Part shown: piece by piece, positions 11,906-22,586 of the stretch
Layout: every line of letters starts with the position of its first letter
Position numbering within the stretch: the stretch's first letter is position 1
From: Paracamarosporium sp. OC-R06-R3
Lineage: Eukaryota > Ascomycota > Dothideomycetes > Pleosporales > Didymosphaeriaceae
Direction of reading: 5' to 3'
NCBI GenBank assembly: GCA_019828545.1
Contig: JACVRA010000171.1
Location: 62,001-126,000 of the forward strand
Length of the DNA: 64,000 nt
Position numbers and translations under genes: made by a program
The notes under the pieces: generated by a model
Databases searched by the model: none
Told to the model about the DNA's origin: nothing
Seen by the model: only the letters and a program-made list of their open reading frames with translations

Positions 11906-13198
11906 TCATACAAGGAACGTCCAGAAGCTTGGGTAGACAAATTCGTCCTCGAAGATGCGCCTGACCTGTTCCAAGACGAAAGACTCCACTTTGCCCACAT
12001 TTTTCAGGACTTGTCCCCCTTCTCCTCGACCTCCGATTTCGCTCTCGACTTTGATATGCTCTAGAAGCCCACCGACCCGTGAGCGCTGTGCGAGTGGGCG
12101 ATCTGATCTCTGCACTTCTGTCTGAAGAGAGTCAAGGTTGGTTTCGCCTCCGATTAGTGCATCGGCGTCTTCGGGAGAAAGGAAACAGAAATGAGCCCGC
12201 TTCTTAATGTACGCCAGGATTGCAACACCATCAAAGGTTAGCCCGGTGATGTTCAACTTGAGCGGTATGCCGACGAAACTTGGCATAGGGTAGTCTAAGA
12301 GGATCTCCGCAGTTAACGACATCTTGATATCACCAGAGTACTGTACGTGTGACACGACCTGGATATCTTCGGCGCTTTTCTCACGCATACGAGGGGCCGA
12401 CGGTGATGGTGTCCTTTCGTACCCATCATCCGAAGGATTATCTGATGCTGCAGCCAGTGAGTTCCTTCGTTCCGCATCATGCTGATGTTGGGAAGAAGGC
12501 CGTGTGGTGGGGTCTGGGTTCGACTGTGGAGTCAGTGTAAGGGAGTTCATGGAAGCAGCGTGGCGGAGACGCATGTTGGTTGGGGTTGATGGTCGGACAT
12601 TGGCAAAATCAGGCCAACCCTGGAGCTGTGCCCCAGCGACAGCAGCAAGAGGGGTGGTTGTCCCAGATAAGCCCGCCCCCAGCGGAAGATGAAAATAGTT
12701 GATGTTGGAAGTTCCTCCAGGGATGCCAGGCGTGGAGGCTCTGGGGATAAAAGGGCTCCCCAGCTGCTCGACCGGCGCCAGCGTGGTCCGAAGGCCGGGA
12801 GTTCTGGTGTTTCCAAAAGGCGGCGCTAGACGTGACTGATCCAGCGAGGGCTGTTCTGCATTCGAGGATGCTCTGTCTGCGCCCCCGCGCCGTTCCTTTG
12901 TTGTGCGGACAGGAGGGCCGTTGGCGGCCCCATGGCTGTCGGCTGCTAGCGCATCCTCGTCCTCGTCTGGATAATCTTCATCCTCCTCGTAAAAGTCAGG
13001 CAGCGGGTCGCAGATGTCTTTAATCTCGATCTCTGGCGAGACGCTCCCAAAGTCGAACGAGTGGACGTGGACGGAGCGGATGAAACGCGGCAGCGTCACC
13101 TGCTGGAAGCGGTCATGGATGAAGGCGCGGATCGCCTCTGCCCGCAAAGAGCCGTCTGAGCCGCCCGTCAGAGTCTCCCAGTTGATATCAATCGACAT
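11906..13198 (-). CDS. MDM12: Mitochondrial distribution and morphology protein 12 (ERMES subunit Mdm12)
   Basis: Single exon, 430 residues. Mdm12 is the peripheral bridging subunit of ERMES, the ER-mitochondria tether that passes phospholipids and, in yeast, also includes Mmm1, Mdm10 and Mdm34. The N-terminus MSIDINWETLTGG followed by IRAFIHDRFQQVTLPRFI and VHSFDFGSVSPEIEIKDI is the first half of the SMP lipid-binding domain. The second half lies at the C-terminus, from about DIQVVSHVQYSGDIKMSLTA to RRIFEDEFVYPSFWTFLV. In between is a ~200-residue low-complexity insertion rich in Pro, Ser and acidic residues, usual in filamentous fungi. The frame stays open upstream to 13321, but the conserved MSIDI start is preferred. 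Confidence 0.95.
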   Translation of the reverse strand: MSIDINWETLTGGSDGSLRAEAIRAFIHDRFQQVTLPRFIRSVHVHSFDFGSVSPEIEIKDICDPLPDFYEEDEDYPDEDEDALAADSHGAANGPPVRTTKERRGGADRASSNAEQPSLDQSRLAPPFGNTRTPGLRTTLAPVEQLGSPFIPRASTPGIPGGTSNINYFHLPLGAGLSGTTTPLAAVAGAQLQGWPDFANVRPSTPTNMRLRHAASMNSLTLTPQSNPDPTTRPSSQHQHDAERRNSLAAASDNPSDDGYERTPSPSAPRMREKSAEDIQVVSHVQYSGDIKMSLTAEILLDYPMPSFVGIPLKLNITGLTFDGVAILAYIKKRAHFCFLSPEDADALIGGETNLDSLQTEVQRSDRPLAQRSRVGGLLEHIKVESEIGGRGEGGQVLKNVGKVESFVLEQVRRIFEDEFVYPSFWTFLV

Positions 13199-15399
13199 CG
13201 ATCTTCGGCACGGGTTGTTGTGGGTAAATTGGAAGCAGAAGTCACGCTTACCGGACCGCGCCAAACATCGAGCCGAACCGGGAAAGAGCGCTCGGACCAG
13301 CTGCCTGCCGACTAAACGCACACCAACACACTAACACAACCTTGATCATAACAACGATGACCGCAACCGCCTTCATGCAGTCAGAATCACGACGCCGTGC
13401 CTTGATGCGGACCATCTGCAAGCCCCGTGCCCATGTTGGATGGCAGCCTGCGTATACAACATTCCTTCCCGACTACGCCGCGCAAGAGCTGCGGGGACAG
13501 CACCTGTGCAGAAGGGAGGGGGAAAAATAATTGAACACCCAGGACCTGCCGTAAATAGAACGTTGAGCAGAGCCGCATAGCATCGCTGCATGGGCTTGGT
13601 CATGCATGCACGCCATAGCGAAGAAGCATCGCTTCTGCAGAGCGTCACGCTTCAGCACATACCGCAGAGCAGCCGCCCGTCGAAACAAGCGAGCAACGCT
13701 TGCAAGACACGCCCAGGGCTGTACCGCGATGGACGCACGTGCATACACGGTAAGGCGGACATATTAAACGGCCAAGACGGGCAAGGTTGGGGGACAACGC
13801 GATAAGTGTGCGCTACCAAGTCCGCAGCTGCTGAGGTAAATTACGCGCAACATATATATGTACATATATATAAATACATACACATGATCACGACATGGCA
13901 GCCCACTCGCCGCAGACCAAGTGCCAAAGGTTGGTTAAAGTGAGTGCTGGATGGCGTGCAGGGCTGCGTGGCCGCATGTGGAAGCTGTGGTATATCGGCC
14001 ATGTATTATCACTCATACTCGGTTATTTGGAGATCGCCTCCATGTCGTATATAAGCCCTCGCCGCGACATCACATGGAAACCCATGGAGGCCTGCACAGC
14101 ACCCACTAGGTCTCGGCTCTTTGGACCTTGTTCAGTAAGTCCTCCGGTCTCAGGTCAGGATGGAGGCACCTACTTGTGATGGTGTGCTGTCGGCAACGCA
14201 CTGCACAGGGCGTTCTCCTCCGTGTGGCTTACGGGCCGGTCCCGAACACTGCGGGAGGATCACGGGGGTGAGACGAGTCCTCGCGGTCTGACAGCCGTGC
14301 TGTGGTTTCCTGGTTGACTGCTACACATCCCGTCTAGACCCTGTCTAGGCAGCATGAGGCATGCCACTGCTCCTGCACAGGCCTTTATCGCGGCCTATCA
14401 CCCCACTGAGCGTACACCACATCAGCTGCCTTTGCTTAGAGTTTCACGGCTGCAATACTTGGACAAGGTGGACAATATCGGCGACGAATAGGGCTGGAGT
14501 GCGTCGACCGGCAGCCTTGCAAACCTGGCCTCCAAGTGGGCTATGGTGTTGGGCGTGTAGCCCTAAACCGGCGAGTCCTTGGTACACATGTTCAGATTCG
14601 TGGTCATCTAGAGGCGGCCTGGGCAGTGTTGCCCCGATTGGCGAGCAACGGTGCTGCATCCGCGCCCTGTAGATATTCGTCACCGATTGGCAGATCATCA
14701 GCAGATGATTGGCTCAGGGTAGAGAGGATGCACTCAACGCCATAAGTAGCAAGGAGAGCTGATGTGGAATTGGCTTGCCGTGCTGACTTGGTCCTTGAGG
14801 GACAGCGTCGCAGGCGCGCACGTATTAATTGAGTTGCTTTTCTGTCTGATGAGGGCTCCACCCGATGCCCCGCCTTGGCGTCACGGAGCCGTGTCGAAAC
14901 ATGTCGCAGAACAGCAAAAATAAAGTTGAAGGAAATAAGGCGGCCGTTTCGCCCATCTGCCCGCAGTTCGGAACAGAACGCTGAAGAGAAGATCCGTAGA
15001 AATAGAGGGAAAACGGAAAACGCGATGAGTAATACAAGACGTGAAGTGCGATGCAAGGCTGGACCAGTCCAAAACGCCAGACTCACAATGGTCCCCAGGC
15101 CCCCCGTAAATTCCAATGCCAGCCAACGCCTTTGCTTTTGTCTCCGTGACGCCGTGAAATGCAGCCTGCAGGCCGGGAGTGAGCCGTGAGCCGATCGGCT
15201 CGCAGCTAGGCCGAGGCGTTGTACAAGGGCGGGCGGCGCGCTGCGACGGAGCGCAGTCTACGCACCCGCTGAAGACACCCTATTGCGTGCCACCGGGCGT
15301 CATGAATGTTGGGCATGTCGTCCGGGTAAAGTGTGCGGTGGCACGCTGCGGCGTATGTCAGAGGACTGTGTTGTTGTGCAGTGGAGGGGCGCGTACCTG
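13199..15399. other. Intergenic stretch upstream of MDM12
   Basis: The left end is the MDM12 promoter region. The stretch contains an AT-rich TA/TATG microsatellite near 13850-13880 and otherwise GC-rich sequence without a recognisable gene. Frames such as 14604-15116 (minus, 170 codons) include one hydrophobic patch but no proper ATG start and no family resemblance. Confidence 0.45.
13850..13881. repeat. TA-rich microsatellite
   Basis: Alternating CATATATATG / TACATATATATA sequence about 30 bp long, partly self-complementary, in an otherwise GC-rich intergenic region. Confidence 0.7.
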
Positions 15400-15546
15400 C
15401 TAGTGGTCACAACGGTCGCATTTCTCGTCGTGCTTGACGTTCTTGACCTTGTTCTCGCCGCAATTCGCAGAGCGCGAGGCGGCGCAGGGAGCCTTTTCGG
15501 AGACGACGTGACCGCAGGCGTACGTGTGGTGGATCCGCGTGCACAT
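15400..15546 (-). CDS. Small Cys/His-rich conserved fungal protein
   Basis: Single exon, 48 residues. It starts MCTRIHHTYACGHVVSEKAP and ends KNVKHDEKCDRCDH, with cysteines at 2, 11, 21, 29, 43 and 46 and several histidines. The TYxCGH and terminal HDxKCDxC spacing resembles a family of tiny fungal proteins I recall from many ascomycete genomes; function is unknown, and zinc binding is a plausible inference. The frame is open upstream to 15621, but the extension is encoded by a GGTAT microsatellite and looks like 5' leader, so the MCTRI start is preferred. The overlapping 208-codon frame on the same strand is treated as a shadow. Confidence 0.6.
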   Translation of the reverse strand: MCTRIHHTYACGHVVSEKAPCAASRSANCGENKVKNVKHDEKCDRCDH

Positions 15547-15568
15547 GTTGGCGTGTTGCTCGGGGCTC

Positions 15569-15595
15569 GGTATGGTATGGTATGATATGGTATGG
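15569..15595. repeat. GGTAT pentanucleotide repeat
   Basis: About five imperfect tandem copies of TATGG, with one TATGATATGG variant, lying in the presumed 5' leader of the small Cys/His protein gene. Confidence 0.75.
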
Positions 15596-15712
15596 ATTGG
15601 CAAAGGATATACGAGCCACACGGTTGCGGGCGCGTTGGACGGGTGCGGGTGGACGAGCTGGCGGGGGGAGGTGATTGGTGGGGCGGGCGAGGGCGAGGGG
15701 CCTTTTGTCTGT

Positions 15713-15765
15713 ACGGGCTCCTGAGGGCTCCTGAGGGCTTCTGGGGGGGGCTTCTGGGGCTCGGG
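15713..15765. repeat. Short G-rich tandem repeat
   Basis: Consecutive copies of a GGGCTCCTGA / GGGCTTCTGG decamer followed by G runs. Minor satellite-like repeat in non-coding DNA. Confidence 0.6.
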
Positions 15766-18700
15766 ATGCTGGCCGAGCAGCGCGTCGGAGCCAGAGGAGA
15801 GGCGTTCGGGGTCTGGGTCTGGAGTCTGGGGCAGGCACGGTGGAGTGTGATGTGTGATGGGATCTGGTGGGATCTGGGGGGGTCAGGCGGGAGCTTCGGT
15901 GGCAGAGAGTGGGGTGGGGTGTTTTATAACTTTGAGGCGTCGTGAGCTCCGAGCAGACGGGCCTCTCTTGCGCGCCGTTAATTACTGCTGCCGTTTTGTT
16001 GCAACATGGAAGAGCTGCGGACAGCCGTTGCAAGTGCTGGGATCCCTGCCCCTTGTTCCCTGTCGCGCCCGCATGGACAGCTGTGTTGGTGACGGGCTAG
16101 GGTCGCTAGGGCGCGGCCAATGGCCTCGGGCGGCGGGCTGCAGCAGGCGGCGGGCACAGCTGCCTCTGCCTGCCTGTGCCCCAGAGCCTGCGCCGGTGCC
16201 CACGCCGTGCCTAAGCCGCTGCCGCCGCGAAGGCCAGGTGCTGCCTCGCCGTCACGTCTTGGGCTGCCCGCCGCCCGTGGTTCGACGCCCGTAGCGCACA
16301 TTAACCGCCACGGCAGATCCCCTAGTCGCACTCCTAGTCGCAGTCAGCCCTGCGCTGGTACGCTCCACGGTACGCGACGACACGGCGTGTGCGACGCGTG
16401 CCGCAGCGCAGGTATATTGCGCCTGAGGTCGTGAACACGCCCATGGCCGTCTACGGCTGCCCAGTCACCCCATCCACCGCGCCCGCACATGGCACCCTGG
16501 CCGCCCTTTGCGAGCCTGAGCGCCCGAGCGCTCCACGACAGGTGGTACCTCGCGCCCTTGCTGCCCGGACGTGGTCTGCTCCCACTCGAGTCACGTCCCG
16601 GGCCACGCAACGCGTCGCTACCGATTGCTGTTCGCGGAAGCTCTCGTCGGAGCCACTCTGTCGCCGCGCCCTCCACCGCCCGCAGCTCCACCTCCTGCGT
16701 GGGCGCCCGGTGCATGTCGCCGTGAGAAGGATGACAGATCGCCGCCGTCGCCAGGAACAAATAATTCCGCCTGTCCACAGGTCACGTCTTCACCTCAACG
16801 GCCGCGCTTGGCCGCTTCCGGCACTAGCGCCGCGGCCCGAGGAAGGCGCACGTCGATCCACTGTGCCTTCCATCTCGCCATGCCCGCCATGCCTGCCTTG
16901 CCCACGCCGTCCTCGCTTACACGCCGTCCACTTTTCTGTTCGCAGCGCCCGTCTTCCGCGCCGCCTTCGCGAGGCTGTCGTTTCATCTTCGCTGTCATCG
17001 TCGTCGCCGTCTTCTCCACCATTCGACGCCTCGTTAATCTTTCGCTTGACCATCATCACTTCGCGGCGTAGCTGCAATAATTACACTTTTATCCGCCTCT
17101 CCCAATTATTGACCACCTCAGCTACTTGCGAGCATGCTTTTGCGGCATGCCCTTCGGGCCTCGTTTCCGCTGCCAGTCCAAAGCAATTTGAGGTTTGATC
17201 GCCGCTTCTCCCCACTACAGGATCCTCGTCTGTCTGATTATGCATAATGCGGGGTGCCGAGTAGAGGGCATAACGCAAGAGCGGCTCGGTACACGTCTCT
17301 CGCATGCGCTATGGCCCTCTGCATCTTTCAAAAGTCTACAGCTCTACTCTTCTTGTCTCTAACAGTATCACGACATGTTCAATTTCCATGCGACCCACTG
17401 CACAAAAAGAAAAGAGGACCCCGGCCCTGCTTGTCATCACCTGTGATCCAGGGGAGATAACATAAACGCTGGTCTCCTTGACGATGCATCCTCCAGGACA
17501 CTGCATACATGTTATTATCGTCGATGGTCAATGCGGCCCTACGCGGGATACAAAAGCAATACGGGAACTGCAGATGCAACCGACACCGCTTCATGTCACC
17601 ATCGAATGATGGAAGATGCTCTTGTGTTGCCAGGCACAGCCGAGACTGGTCGTCTTTTCTCCTTTATCGTCTCTCATCTTTTGCCGTGCGGCTACGCCTT
17701 GTTTCCGGCATCCTTCCGTGCGCCAGCTCATCTGCTAACAGGTCCATACAGCACCTTATCGGCTGGAACGACTTCTGTGAACTACGTCTTCCCCATGCTG
17801 GTCAGCCATGGGCGAAAGCCATCGGGATCGAGAGATCCACTGGGCCTGGGGTGTTGTTGGTGTTTGCACTACTGTCAGGCCATTGCGCCTTTGAGAACCA
17901 CCATATACCACTGGTTGGCGATTGTCACTAATGACGCCAGCGGTTCCAGCAACTTCACGAGGCACCATGCTATGCATCGGGATTTCATCCAGCCTAAGCG
18001 CTCTGATTAAGTGCCCAACAAATGGCAGTTCTCTCCCGCATACTTGAATCCTTCTTCAGGCCAGAAGAGTGAGGGGTGCATTCAGAAGGAACAGCCTTGG
18101 CATTGTATTATTACTCGTGCTAACCATACATATGAGCGTAAATGCGCTCCTTCCATCAGATAACGACAGCCTCGGTTGCTTTTTAAGAGCTTGTTCGCCT
18201 CAGCGGTGAGTCCCGTTCGACAGCACGGCAGATCCACCTACCCGCTCAACCCCAGCCTCTTCAGCAGGACGAGACACGAGTGGCGCACAGGATAGTTGTT
18301 CGATTCCACTCACATCGTGAGTACCTGCATGAGTGCCAGGTCCTTAGCCATGTACGGAGTTGGAAATTTGCGATTGTGTTCCAATCAACACCTTGCTAGC
18401 TTCATAGAAGCACTATAGATGTTTCTTAGCGCTTGTTACTTGACAATCCTTCGATCCAAAAACGTGGCGTGGGATTCTGCAAGGCTGACAAAACATGCAC
18501 AAGTGGAATCCTACTATACCCACGTTCCGCGCGAGACCCATGCACAGCATATGGAGGCCACGGTGCAGTGCGTCGAAACCAACAGTGCGCCTGTCTCCGT
18601 ACGCGTCCTGCATATACTCAGCTCACAATGCCACTTTAGCTGACGCTAGCCGCTGGCGCGCCCTCACTCTACTGCGCCAAGCTTCGAATAGGGTAGGTTG

Positions 18701-20157
18701 ACGCCGTGAGATGCACCTTTGACCTTTGATATCACAGACGTGAGTGCGCAAGTCTCAAATGCAAACCTTGGGTTTTCCTCGGACAGACTTCCAAGACGAT
18801 GCGCCGATAATTCTGCGAGCGATGCCTCGCGGTGTCTACTCCGCGTAGGGCTTTTTCTGGACCCCAAACCAGGCGTCCTTTGGTTCTCTGTTCCAACAAG
18901 TGCCCATGCACTCGTGTGTCTAGTCTGCTGCATGTCGTAAGCAGGCATACGTTGAATGCGTCCGGTGGGATTGTGTCCCGCCCTCGTGAAGTCAAGTACG
19001 AAATAGACGAGCGAAAACTCCAGATTAGGCACCTCAATGCCACTTTGCCTGCACCCGGAGAATACATATCCTAGCCAAACACTGATTTTTGCGCGATTGA
19101 CGCAGCCCAAGGAAGATCTTCCGATTCCGAACCATTGGACGCAGCTTTACCACCATAGTTCGGGCCTTCTCGCCCATTTTCGCATGAAAGCAGCCGAGAG
19201 TGGCGTTGATTGGGGGAGCCTGTTGGGAAAGGAACTGGGTGACGGGCGGCGTCGACGGTCTCGACTGTCCGGATGCGCGGCCACCACATGTCGACGGCTA
19301 TTATGGCGCGGCCGCGGTCGAATGTTTTCCAACGGTTATCGTGAAGTTCGCATATTTAAACTTCCGTAGCGGTTCCGACTGCTCCCGCTAAAAGCGGCGT
19401 CTCGACCTGTTCTGCGAACTCAGCTCCTCCGTCCACATCCTTCGGTTCACTATGCAGTCTTGTCTATATGCGTCTCAAGTAAAGGTTTCGAGTAAGTACA
19501 GAGAGAAGTCGTGGACCGGACATAAAATCTATGCGGGAGTTAAGATGTTGAAGCGCTTGGCGAAGTGTATGTCACGTGATTCTACGCCATCGGTAACCTC
19601 GGCATCTGTTTCGAAAATCCGACTACGCCGCCTACGCCTCCCATGGCTTTCACACAGTTCACACTACTGTGAACGTAGTGGCGAGACATTTCAAACAATG
19701 CCATGATCCTTGTACAGCAAACTGCCGTTGTTCTTGCCTCCCGATCGTAGACTTATTCAGAGCAAGCATAGAGGGCGTAGACCAATAGTAATCTTGGTAC
19801 GTTGCAGAGGTTGCCGGTATCTCACCGACTTTGATTCGCAGCTCGTCATCGACATGCAGAACCACAGGGCTAGATCTTGAATTGCCTTCACAAATGCACC
19901 CATTTCTCAGCATCGAATTCTCGGTCTGCATAGGATTTGGTATGGGCGACCCGCATGGCCACTTAGCGCGACTCCGCACTTCAGATTGTCGAGCATTTTC
20001 CGATCATTGTTCGACATCATCAAACCGCCTATTGGCCAGTAGACATGGAGCGCATCCCAAATCGCAGCCAGACAACGGTTCTGGGTGCCTGTTCGGGCGA
20101 CCGCGTGTCAATGTCGCGGCAAGTGGTGCGGGCAGACGTGATGTTGACACAACGAGT

Positions 20158-20165
20158 TGACGTCA
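20158..20165. promoter_or_regulatory. Perfect CRE (ATF/CREB-type bZIP site) in the catalase promoter
   Basis: The palindrome TGACGTCA sits about 100 bp upstream of the catalase ATG and is followed at once by a second TGACG half-site (20166-20170). Fungal Atf1/AtfA bZIP factors bind this sequence and control stress and spore catalases in other species (established knowledge). A TTATATA element (20188-20194) and a CCAAT pentamer (20211-20215) lie between it and the start codon, giving a coherent core promoter. Confidence 0.65.
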
Positions 20166-20264
20166 TGACGACGAAAGGATCACTTCGTTATATACGTGCG
20201 CCCGTCATAGCCAATTGCTCTTCAACTCTCTGCTGGACTCTTAATTGATTCTCAGGACGAGATT

Positions 20265-22586
20265 ATGGCCTCCCAGATTTTATCGCAAGCTACTGAAAAA
20301 GTCCAAGAAATGACGAGCGCAAAGAACCAGAAGATCGCGGATCTGTCGACCGCCACCAAGGATGTTCACGACAAGAATTGGAGGATCACGTCCGACTGGG
20401 GAACCAAGCAGACAAACACGGATGACTGGCTGAAGGCCTCCACCGAGGACAAGACTGGTCCTATGCTGTTGGAGGACGGCTTTGGTCGCGAAAAGGCATG
20501 TTGCCACCCATCTGCTCCTTCGAATCTGTGTTTAACATATACAGATTCATCGATTCGACCACGAACGTATCCCAGAGCGTGTTGTCCACGCGAGAGGTGC
20601 AGGCGCCCACGGAAAATTCACCTTGTTCGAGTCGGCCGCAGACGTCACATCAGCCGGTGTTCTCACAGATACATCTCGCGAGACGCCTGTATTTCTCCGA
20701 TTCTCGACTGTGCTCGGTAGCCGTGGCTCAGCAGATACAGTCCGCGATGTTCGTGGATTCGCTGTCAAGTTCTACACTGAGGAGGGTAATTGGGACATTG
20801 TCGGAAATAACATCCCAGTCTTCTTTATTCAGGATGCTATGAAGTTCCCAGATGTTATCCACGCCGGAAAGCCGGAGCCTCACAATGAGATTCCTCAGGT
20901 ACGTATACATCGCATTTTTAAAGCGGCATCACTGACATACAATAGGCACAATCAGCGCACAACAACTTTTGGGACTTCCAGTTCATGCACCCCGAGGCTA
21001 CACACATGTTCTTCTGGGCTATGTCTGATCGCACTATTCCCCGTTCATACCGTATGATGCAAGGTTTTGGTGTAAACACCTACACTTTGATCAATGACAA
21101 GGGCGAGAGACATTTCGTGAAGTTCCACTTTACACCTGAGTTAGGTGTACACAGCTTCGTCTGGGATGAAGCCTTGAAGATTGCCGGACAGGACCCCGAC
21201 TTCCACCGAAAGGACCTTTGGACTGCCATCGAAAGCGGTGCATACCCCAAGTGGAAGTTCGGTATTCAGGTCATCCCCGAATCGAAGGAGAACGACTTCG
21301 AATTTGATATTCTCGATGCTACCAAGGTCTGGCCGGAAGAGCTGGTGCCCATCCGATACATCGGTGAGCTTGAGCTCAACCGTAACGTGGACGAGTACTT
21401 CACCCAAACCGAGCAGGTCGCATTCTGTACCAGCCACATCGTGCCTGGTATTGGTTTTAGTGATGACCCTCTTCTCCAGGGCCGAAACTTCTCTTACCAA
21501 GATACCCAGCTGAGCCGTCTCGGCATCAATTGGGAAGAGTTACCCATCAACAAGCCTGTTTGCCCCGTAATGAATCACAACCGTGATGGTGCTATGCGAC
21601 ACACAATCACCAAGGGTACTGTCAACTACTGGCCCAACCGGTTCCATGCCGCACCACCTGCCACGAAGGAGGAGGGCGGTTACGTCGACTACGCCGAGAA
21701 GATTGCCGGTGTCAAGGCCCGTCTCCGTAGCAAGAAGTTCAAGGAGCATAAAAACCAGGCCGAGCTCTTCTATAACTCGCTATCTGAACCTGAGAAGACG
21801 CACGTCATGAATGCACTTGCCTTCGAGCTCGATCACTGCGACGACCCCATTGTCTACGAGCGCATGACTACCCGTCTCGCAGAGATCGACCCCGACCTCG
21901 CGACGTCCGTTGCCGAGATGGTCGGCGGCGAGATGCCAAAGGGGCAGACTCGCGCCAAGCACAACAAGAAGGCGAAGGGTCTCTCGCAGCTCGACTTCGC
22001 TCCCCAGAAGCCTACCATCGCCACCCGCATGGTCGCCATCATTATCGCAGACGGATACGATCCCGTAGCGTACAACGGCATCAAGGCTGCCCTCTCCGCA
22101 GCCGGTGCCCTCCCCTTCACCATCTCCCCTCGCCGCAACAAGATCTTCGCCGCTGGCGAGGACAAGAACACTGGCAAGGGTGTTGTCGCAGACCATCACC
22201 TCGAGGGTATGCGCTCCACTTTGTTCGACAGCGTCTTTGTCCCCGGCGGCGCCGACTCCATCGCCACTCTACGCAAGAACGGCCGCGCCGTCCACTGGGT
22301 ACGCGAAGCCTTCGGTCACCTCAAGGCCATTGGCGCCACTGGTGAGGCCGTCCAGTTCATCCGCGATGCGGTTGATATCCCCGGCATGACCTTCTCCACT
22401 AGCGGCGACGTCGTAGAGAGCTACGGTGTAGTCACCGCCAGCCAGGTGAGCCCGCAGAGCTTCAAGGAGGTTGTGCAGATGGCAAAGGGAGCTAAGGATT
22501 TCGTCGATGCGTACACATTTGCGATCTCGCAGCACAAGAACTTTGATCGTGAGTCGGAGGGATTGAGCGCTATGGTTGCGTATTAA
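20265..22586 (+). CDS. catA: Large-subunit catalase (clade 2, CatA-like, no signal peptide)
   Basis: Three exons: 20265-20495, 20545-20898 and 20946-22586, coding 741 residues. It decomposes hydrogen peroxide (EC 1.11.1.6). The distal haem-pocket His (about residue 92) is in [13 protein letters not shown], the asparagine is in [12 protein letters not shown], and the proximal Tyr (about 379) is in [14 protein letters not shown]. The C-terminal ~170 residues form the flavodoxin/class I glutamine amidotransferase-like domain of large catalases ([11 protein letters not shown] to FVPGGADS). There is no signal peptide, matching spore-type CatA rather than secreted CatB (inference). The first intron (49 nt) begins GCATGT: the exon ends in AAG, the conserved [15 protein letters not shown] resumes right after its AG, and no GT donor nearby gives an open frame, so it is a GC-AG intron. 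The second intron is ordinary. The promoter has a CRE. Confidence 0.96.

Larger units (their letters stand above)
15547..20264. other. 4.7-kb gene-free stretch before catalase
   Basis: No protein family could be recognised on either strand. The part up to ~17000 is clearly GC-rich and yields long but low-complexity frames (for example 269 codons at 16389-17198, plus, rich in Arg, Pro and Ser) typical of non-coding GC-rich DNA. From ~17.2 to 20.2 kb the composition is balanced and frames are under 160 codons. No tRNA, 5S rRNA, transposase or terminal repeats were found. The last few hundred bases are the catalase promoter. Rapidly evolving genes or long non-coding RNAs could be hidden here. 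Confidence 0.45.

Noticed and set aside
14604..15126. Hydrophobic open frames resembling the start of a small membrane protein
   Set aside because: The apparent start is not an ATG and the GTGAGT donor-like site has no convincing acceptor or continuation.
15407..16033. 208-codon open frame on the minus strand
   Set aside because: Low-complexity Pro/Arg/Ser protein from GC-rich DNA, overlapping the better supported 48-residue Cys/His protein in another phase.
16389..17198. 269-codon open frame on the plus strand
   Set aside because: Lies in the GC-rich block where long frames occur on both strands; composition is Arg/Ser/Pro-rich with no domain or splice signals.
18290..18345. GTTCGATTCC sequence resembling a tRNA T-loop (B box)
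   Set aside because: Only four of five T-stem pairs form, and no acceptor stem, D arm or anticodon arm can be built upstream.
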